This document shows positions 60,439 through 64,000 of a DNA stretch of 64,000 nucleotides, one piece after another. The position numbers were made by a program, and so were the translations under genes. This DNA comes from SFTJ01 sp045613305. GTDB lineage: Bacteria; Bacteroidota; Bacteroidia; Bacteroidales; Muribaculaceae. Numbering within the stretch: position 1 is the stretch's first letter; every line of letters begins with the position of its first letter. The DNA is taken from assembly GCA_045613305.1 (NCBI GenBank), contig JAZLAU010000016.1:54026-118025 (forward strand). Direction: 5' to 3'. The notes beneath the pieces are model-generated. The model searched no databases. It saw only the letters and a list, made by a program, of their open reading frames with translations, and was not told where the DNA came from.

Positions 60439-61026
60439 ATGTGGAAAATAACCGAAATATACTACTCTTTGCAATGTGAAGGATTTCATGCCGGCACACC
60501 TGCCGTTTTCATTCGCTTTGCCGGTTGCAACCTCAATTGTTCATTCTGCGACTCGCCTCACGAAACAGGCACTAACATGTCGCTCTACCAAATAATCAAC
60601 GAAGTCAACAAATATCCTTTGGCAAGGATGGTGGTCCTAACCGGAGGCGAACCTTCTATTTCTATCGACCAAGCAATGGTCGACGCTCTGAAGCGAACCG
60701 GTAAAACTATAGCCATCGAAACCAACGGCACTAACCCTCTGCCTCAAGGCATCGACTGGGTTATTCTTTCTCCTAAAAACAGTTTCGCCGGAGGTAACAC
60801 CGTTCCCGTAATTCTAAACGAATGCGACGAACTCAAAGTCGTTTACCTCGGACAAGACCTATCTCAGTATAACAGCATTAATGCAACCCACCGCTATTTG
60901 CAGCCTTGCTACTGCGATGAAGAGGACATCAGAAACTACACCACAAAATCGTGCATTAACGCTGTTTTGGCTTCTAAGAATTGGAAACTTTCATTACAAA
61001 CACAAAAACTTTTCAACATAAAATAA
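60439..61026 (+). CDS. queE: 7-carboxy-7-deazaguanine synthase
   Basis: A 195-residue radical SAM enzyme that contracts 6-carboxytetrahydropterin to CDG, two steps before the QueF substrate. The [4Fe-4S] motif is C30-X3-C34-X2-C37 in CNLNCSFCDSPHETG; VVLTGGEPSISID binds SAM; AIETNGTNPLPQGIDWV and LSPKNSFAGGN follow. Short for a radical SAM protein, as is normal for QueE. The gap 60252-60438 shows no gene and no clear TAnnTTTG. Ended by the hairpin at 61091-61121. Confidence 0.95.
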   Translation: MWKITEIYYSLQCEGFHAGTPAVFIRFAGCNLNCSFCDSPHETGTNMSLYQIINEVNKYPLARMVVLTGGEPSISIDQAMVDALKRTGKTIAIETNGTNPLPQGIDWVILSPKNSFAGGNTVPVILNECDELKVVYLGQDLSQYNSINATHRYLQPCYCDEEDIRNYTTKSCINAVLASKNWKLSLQTQKLFNIK

Positions 61027-61090
61027 TTTTAGCGATGAGAATGCATGTTTCAATAATTCATTACTGCTTACCTCCTCCTTACTTATAACC

Positions 61091-61128
61091 GGCAAAAAAT
61101 ATTGGCAACTATGTTTTTGCCTTTTATT
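61091..61128 (+). terminator. queE terminator
   Basis: GGCAAAAA (61091-61098) pairs with TTTTTGCC (61114-61121), followed by TTTTATT. Confidence 0.65.
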
Positions 61129-61182
61129 GAACATCTCATTTTCAATCACATAAAATTTTAATTAACTATTATTTTCTATTTC

Positions 61183-61213
61183 TTGCGTAAAGGTTCAAAA
61201 TAGTTTATCTTTG
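61183..61213 (+). promoter_or_regulatory. guaA promoter
   Basis: TTG at 61183-61185, 20-nt spacer, TATCTTTG at 61206-61213; leader about 40 nt. No purine-riboswitch-like core is visible. Confidence 0.7.
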
Positions 61214-61257
61214 AACAAATTTTTCAAGAACAAAAAAATCAAATAAATATACTCCCT

Positions 61258-62565
61258 ATGAAACAAGACATGATTGTTATCTTAGACTTAGGCAGTCACG
61301 AAAACACCGTTTTAGCTCGCGCAATACGCGCACTTGGTGTTTATAGTGAAATCTATCCTCACGACATCACTGCCGAAGAACTAAAGGCTTTGCCTAACGT
61401 TAAAGGTGTAATTATCAACGGTGGTCCTAACAACGTTATCGATGGCGTTGCTATCGATGTTAACCACGAAATCTATAACACCGGCCTTCCTATCATTGCC
61501 GCCGGACACGACAAAGCGCTTTGCGACGTGAAACTTCAACAATTCACCGACGACGAAGAAGCAATTAAAAACGCTGTTAAAGACTTCGTTTTCGAAACTT
61601 GCAAAGCCGAAGCCAACTGGAACATGACAAACTTCGTTAACGACCAAATCGAATTGGTTCGTCAACAAGTTGGCGACAAAAAAGTGCTTTTGGCGCTTTC
61701 TGGTGGCGTCGACAGTAGCGTTGTTGCGGCTCTCCTTCTTAAGGCTATCGGCGACAACCTTGTGTGCGTTCATGTTAACCACGGACTTATGCGCAAGGGC
61801 GAATCTGAAGACGTTGTGGAAGTATTCCGTAACCAACTTAACGCCAACTTAATTTATGTTGACGCTACAGAACGATTCCTTTCTAAGCTTGAAGGTGTTG
61901 AAGATCCTGAGCAAAAGCGCAAAATCATTGGCGGCGAATTCATTCGCGTATTCGAAGAAGAAGCTCGCAAACTCGACGGAATCGATTTCCTCGGACAAGG
62001 AACTATTTATCCCGACATCGTTGAAAGCGGCACAAAAACTGCTAAGATGGTAAAATCGCACCACAATGTAGGTGGCCTTCCTGAAGACCTTCAATTCGAA
62101 CTTGTGGAACCTCTTAAGCAACTTTTCAAAGATGAAGTTCGCGCTTGCGGTCTAGAACTTGGCTTGCCTTACGATATGGTTTATCGTCAACCATTCCCAG
62201 GTCCAGGTCTTGGCGTTCGTTGCCTTGGCGCTATCACTCGCGAACGTCTTGAAGCAGTTCGCGAAGCCGATGCTATTCTTCGTGAAGAATTCAAAATCGC
62301 TGGCCTTGACAAAACAGTATGGCAATACTTTACTGTAGTGCCCGACTTTAAGTCTGTTGGCGTTCGCGACAACGCTCGTTCTTATGAATATCCTGTAATC
62401 ATTCGTGCCGTAAACACTATCGACGCTATGACAGCATCTATCGAACACATCGATTGGGCTGTTCTTGATAAAATCACAGCACGCATTCTTAAGGAAGTTA
62501 AAAACGTTAACCGCGTTTGCTACGACCTTTCTCCAAAGCCAAATGCTACAATCGAATGGGAATAA
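61258..62565 (+). CDS. guaA: GMP synthase with degenerate glutaminase domain
   Basis: A 435-residue protein, about 75-90 residues shorter than ordinary GuaA. The C-terminal two-thirds are intact: ATP-pyrophosphatase P-loop LSGGVDSS (147-154), GQGTIYPDIVESGTK, KSHHNVGGLPEDL, RQPFPGPGLGVRCLGAI and the dimerisation domain to SPKPNATIEWE. The N-terminal class I glutamine amidotransferase domain is only ~118 residues. ILDLGSHENTVLARAIRAL and INGGPNNVIDG align with its start, but the nucleophile segment GxCYGxQ is replaced by IIAAGHDKALCD, and the His-Pro-Glu end is gone. It should need free ammonia or a separate glutaminase. Strong codon bias shows high expression. Confidence 0.93.
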   Translation: MKQDMIVILDLGSHENTVLARAIRALGVYSEIYPHDITAEELKALPNVKGVIINGGPNNVIDGVAIDVNHEIYNTGLPIIAAGHDKALCDVKLQQFTDDEEAIKNAVKDFVFETCKAEANWNMTNFVNDQIELVRQQVGDKKVLLALSGGVDSSVVAALLLKAIGDNLVCVHVNHGLMRKGESEDVVEVFRNQLNANLIYVDATERFLSKLEGVEDPEQKRKIIGGEFIRVFEEEARKLDGIDFLGQGTIYPDIVESGTKTAKMVKSHHNVGGLPEDLQFELVEPLKQLFKDEVRACGLELGLPYDMVYRQPFPGPGLGVRCLGAITRERLEAVREADAILREEFKIAGLDKTVWQYFTVVPDFKSVGVRDNARSYEYPVIIRAVNTIDAMTASIEHIDWAVLDKITARILKEVKNVNRVCYDLSPKPNATIEWE

Positions 62566-62583
62566 AAGCCATTTAACTCATAA

Positions 62584-62620
62584 CGTAAAAAGCCTCGGCC
62601 AATGCCGAGGCTTTTTCATT
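62584..62620. terminator. Bidirectional terminator after guaA
   Basis: AAAAAGCCTCGGC (62587-62599) pairs with GCCGAGGCTTTTT (62604-62616); also fits the convergent transporter gene. Confidence 0.85.
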
Positions 62621-62684
62621 AATATTTTTCGTTAATCTGCATTTTAGATAAATCACTTAACTTTACTTCAAATCCTTCATTCAA

Positions 62685-63617
62685 TCATATAAAAAACAAC
62701 GACACACCTATAACACTTATCATTGCACCAATAACTTCCTTAAGCGTAACCTTTTGTCTAAAAATCAAATATGCCGGCAACAAAATTAGCACAGGAGTCA
62801 ACGCCATAAGAGTTTGAGCCACTCCACTTTCGGTATATCTTACTGCCATCAACGACAACGACACGCCAATAAATGGGCCTGTTATAGTTGCTCCAAGAGC
62901 CGAACGCATTCCTATCTTATCAGTTACACACCTTTTCAAATCTGCAAAATCGCCATTCCTAACCAATATCAAAGTGAAGAAAATCAAACCGGTTATTGCC
63001 CTTATCATAGTTGAAGCAAACGGCAACATCATATCAGCATTAGCCGTTGCATCCGGCACATTTATTGCATAATGCTCCATCCCTATTTTGCTTAACACCA
63101 ATCCAACACCTTGACCGATTCCGGCACCTACACCAAGCAAAACACCCTTTAGAGGCAACTTCAATTTCACTTTTTCGCCGTTATCGCCTTTTCCCAGAAC
63201 ACTAAACCCAATGCCGATAATTGTAACAAACATTCCTACTATAGCCATCGGCATCATTCTTTCATCAAGTATTGCCCATCCCGATATGGCTGCAGCAAGT
63301 GGTGCAAGTGTCATAAACAACTGCCCAAATCGAGAGCCTATAACTATATATGCATTAAACAAGCAATAATCGCCAAACACATATCCCACAAGACCAGACA
63401 TCGACAACCAAAACCAAGTGTCAACGTCTGCATATTTTGGTATAGCACTTCCGGTAAATGCCAATAAGGTCAACGATAAGAACACAAGCGACAGTGCCAT
63501 TCTAATCACATTCAACTGAATAGCCCCGAAACGCTTACTTGCTACCTCCGAAAACAGTGCTGTTGCCGTCCATGTAACCGATACAAACAATGCTATACTT
63601 TCACCAATAAATTCCAT
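62685..63617 (-). CDS. DMT/EamA-family transporter
   Basis: A 310-residue inner-membrane protein with ten expected helices in two EamA repeats (about 5-140 and 160-308). LVGYVFGDYCLFNAYIVIGS and FMTLAPLAAAISGWAILDER in the first repeat and LMALTPVLILLPAYLIFRQ in the second are family-like. Such carriers export amino acids, nucleosides or other metabolites; substrate unknown. TAACTTTG at 63643-63636 is its likely -7 element. Confidence 0.88.
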   Translation of the reverse strand: MEFIGESIALFVSVTWTATALFSEVASKRFGAIQLNVIRMALSLVFLSLTLLAFTGSAIPKYADVDTWFWLSMSGLVGYVFGDYCLFNAYIVIGSRFGQLFMTLAPLAAAISGWAILDERMMPMAIVGMFVTIIGIGFSVLGKGDNGEKVKLKLPLKGVLLGVGAGIGQGVGLVLSKIGMEHYAINVPDATANADMMLPFASTMIRAITGLIFFTLILVRNGDFADLKRCVTDKIGMRSALGATITGPFIGVSLSLMAVRYTESGVAQTLMALTPVLILLPAYLIFRQKVTLKEVIGAMISVIGVSLFFI

Positions 63618-63635
63618 TCTTATCTAAATTTTCAT

Positions 63636-63643
63636 CAAAGTTA
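63636..63643 (-). promoter_or_regulatory. -7 element of DMT transporter gene
   Basis: Minus-strand TAACTTTG at 63643-63636, 18 nt before the ATG. The stretch 63644-63865 shows no gene that I trust. Confidence 0.5.
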
Positions 63644-63863
63644 CTCAATAAAATTAGCATACAGCACATTTTACTTTTCAATAGGCACATATTTTCTATC
63701 CTATTCAATACATGCACCATTGTAACTTCTTTCAAAATACAATAATCTCTCATAACATTCACACCCCCTGCCGCTTCTTCTCTTTTGCAACACACAGAGC
63801 ACCCTTCGTACATGTATTACTCTCACTGAGGCAAATATGCGATGCGTGTTTCACATTCAGGCA

Positions 63864-63897
63864 TAAAAAAAGCCCCGAGCGCAGTGCTCGGGGCTTC
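63864..63897 (-). terminator. rRNA operon terminator
   Basis: AGCCCCGAGC (63871-63880) pairs with GCTCGGGGCT (63886-63895); on the minus strand followed by TTTTTTTATG. It lies just after the 5S gene. Confidence 0.85.
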
Positions 63898-63899
63898 AG

Positions 63900-64000
<101 letters not shown>

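Noticed and set aside
63601..63813. Cys/Met-rich minus-strand frame near the right edge
   Set aside because: Overlaps the transporter start and its promoter, and has no recognisable features.

Overview
The window reads as a chromosomal core segment of a Bacteroidales bacterium (phylum Bacteroidota), possibly a gut Muribaculaceae-like lineage; the family-level guess is weak. The phylum evidence is strong. Promoters carry the Bacteroidota -7 element TAnnTTTG, several with TTG or TTTG 19-21 nt upstream. Rho has a long disordered lysine/glutamate/alanine-rich insertion. GldH, RicT, DUF4491, DUF4886 and DUF3109 proteins and a T9SS-type C-terminal domain are present, and the Tat system has TatA and TatC only. 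I see no insertion sequence, prophage, CRISPR array or integrase.

Layout. 1-8.7 kb: partial ybaK, a thioredoxin-like secreted protein, rho, threonine aldolase, a DUF4886 protein with tilS, pheS, nth. 8.7-16.9 kb: gtrA-like gene, then a long leftward block (coiled-coil protein, zapA, rny, ricT, gldH, HAD phosphatase, M24 peptidase, CCA/poly(A) polymerase). 16.9-22.8 kb: esterase, rsgA, a strongly promoted small winged-helix gene, a secreted hypothetical, purT, a TlpA-like lipoprotein. 22.8-28.9 kb: a leftward operon of two tandem 5'-nucleotidases and a GH3/serine-hydrolase fusion. 29-36 kb: gpmI, rplS, DUF3109, fabD, tatAC, a probable structured RNA locus, trmO, a CaCA antiporter. 36-46.7 kb: serine hydrolase/SGNH fusion, ilvE, a mini T9SS-domain protein, DUF4491, rpsA, an acyltransferase, TraB/GumN, hsp20, truA. 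46.8-52.3 kb: speA, radical SAM plus GT2 pair, fructose-bisphosphate aldolase. 52.5-64 kb: GH78 rhamnosidase, tRNA-Pro, metal permease/lipoprotein/antiporter operon, queF, queE, guaA, a DMT transporter, and the 3' part of a 5S rRNA entering from the right edge.

How the genes fit together. Most are housekeeping: translation and tRNA modification (pheS, tilS, truA, trmO, queF/queE, rplS, rpsA, rsgA), RNA turnover and termination (rho, rny with ricT beside it), central metabolism (gpmI, fba, purT, guaA, ilvE, speA) and envelope functions. The 22.8-28.9 kb operon looks like a periplasmic salvage unit for nucleotides and cell-wall fragments.

Most notable observations: (1) speA carries an in-frame TAA, after which the conserved C-terminal domain continues in the same frame for 47 codons; (2) GuaA has a shrunken glutaminase domain without its catalytic residues; (3) a gene-free stretch at 34.13-34.42 kb has a full consensus promoter driving a strongly structured, apparently non-coding transcript; (4) hsp20 appears to be driven by a sigma-54-type promoter; (5) several genes have the -7 element only 4-8 nt from the start codon, suggesting leaderless mRNAs.
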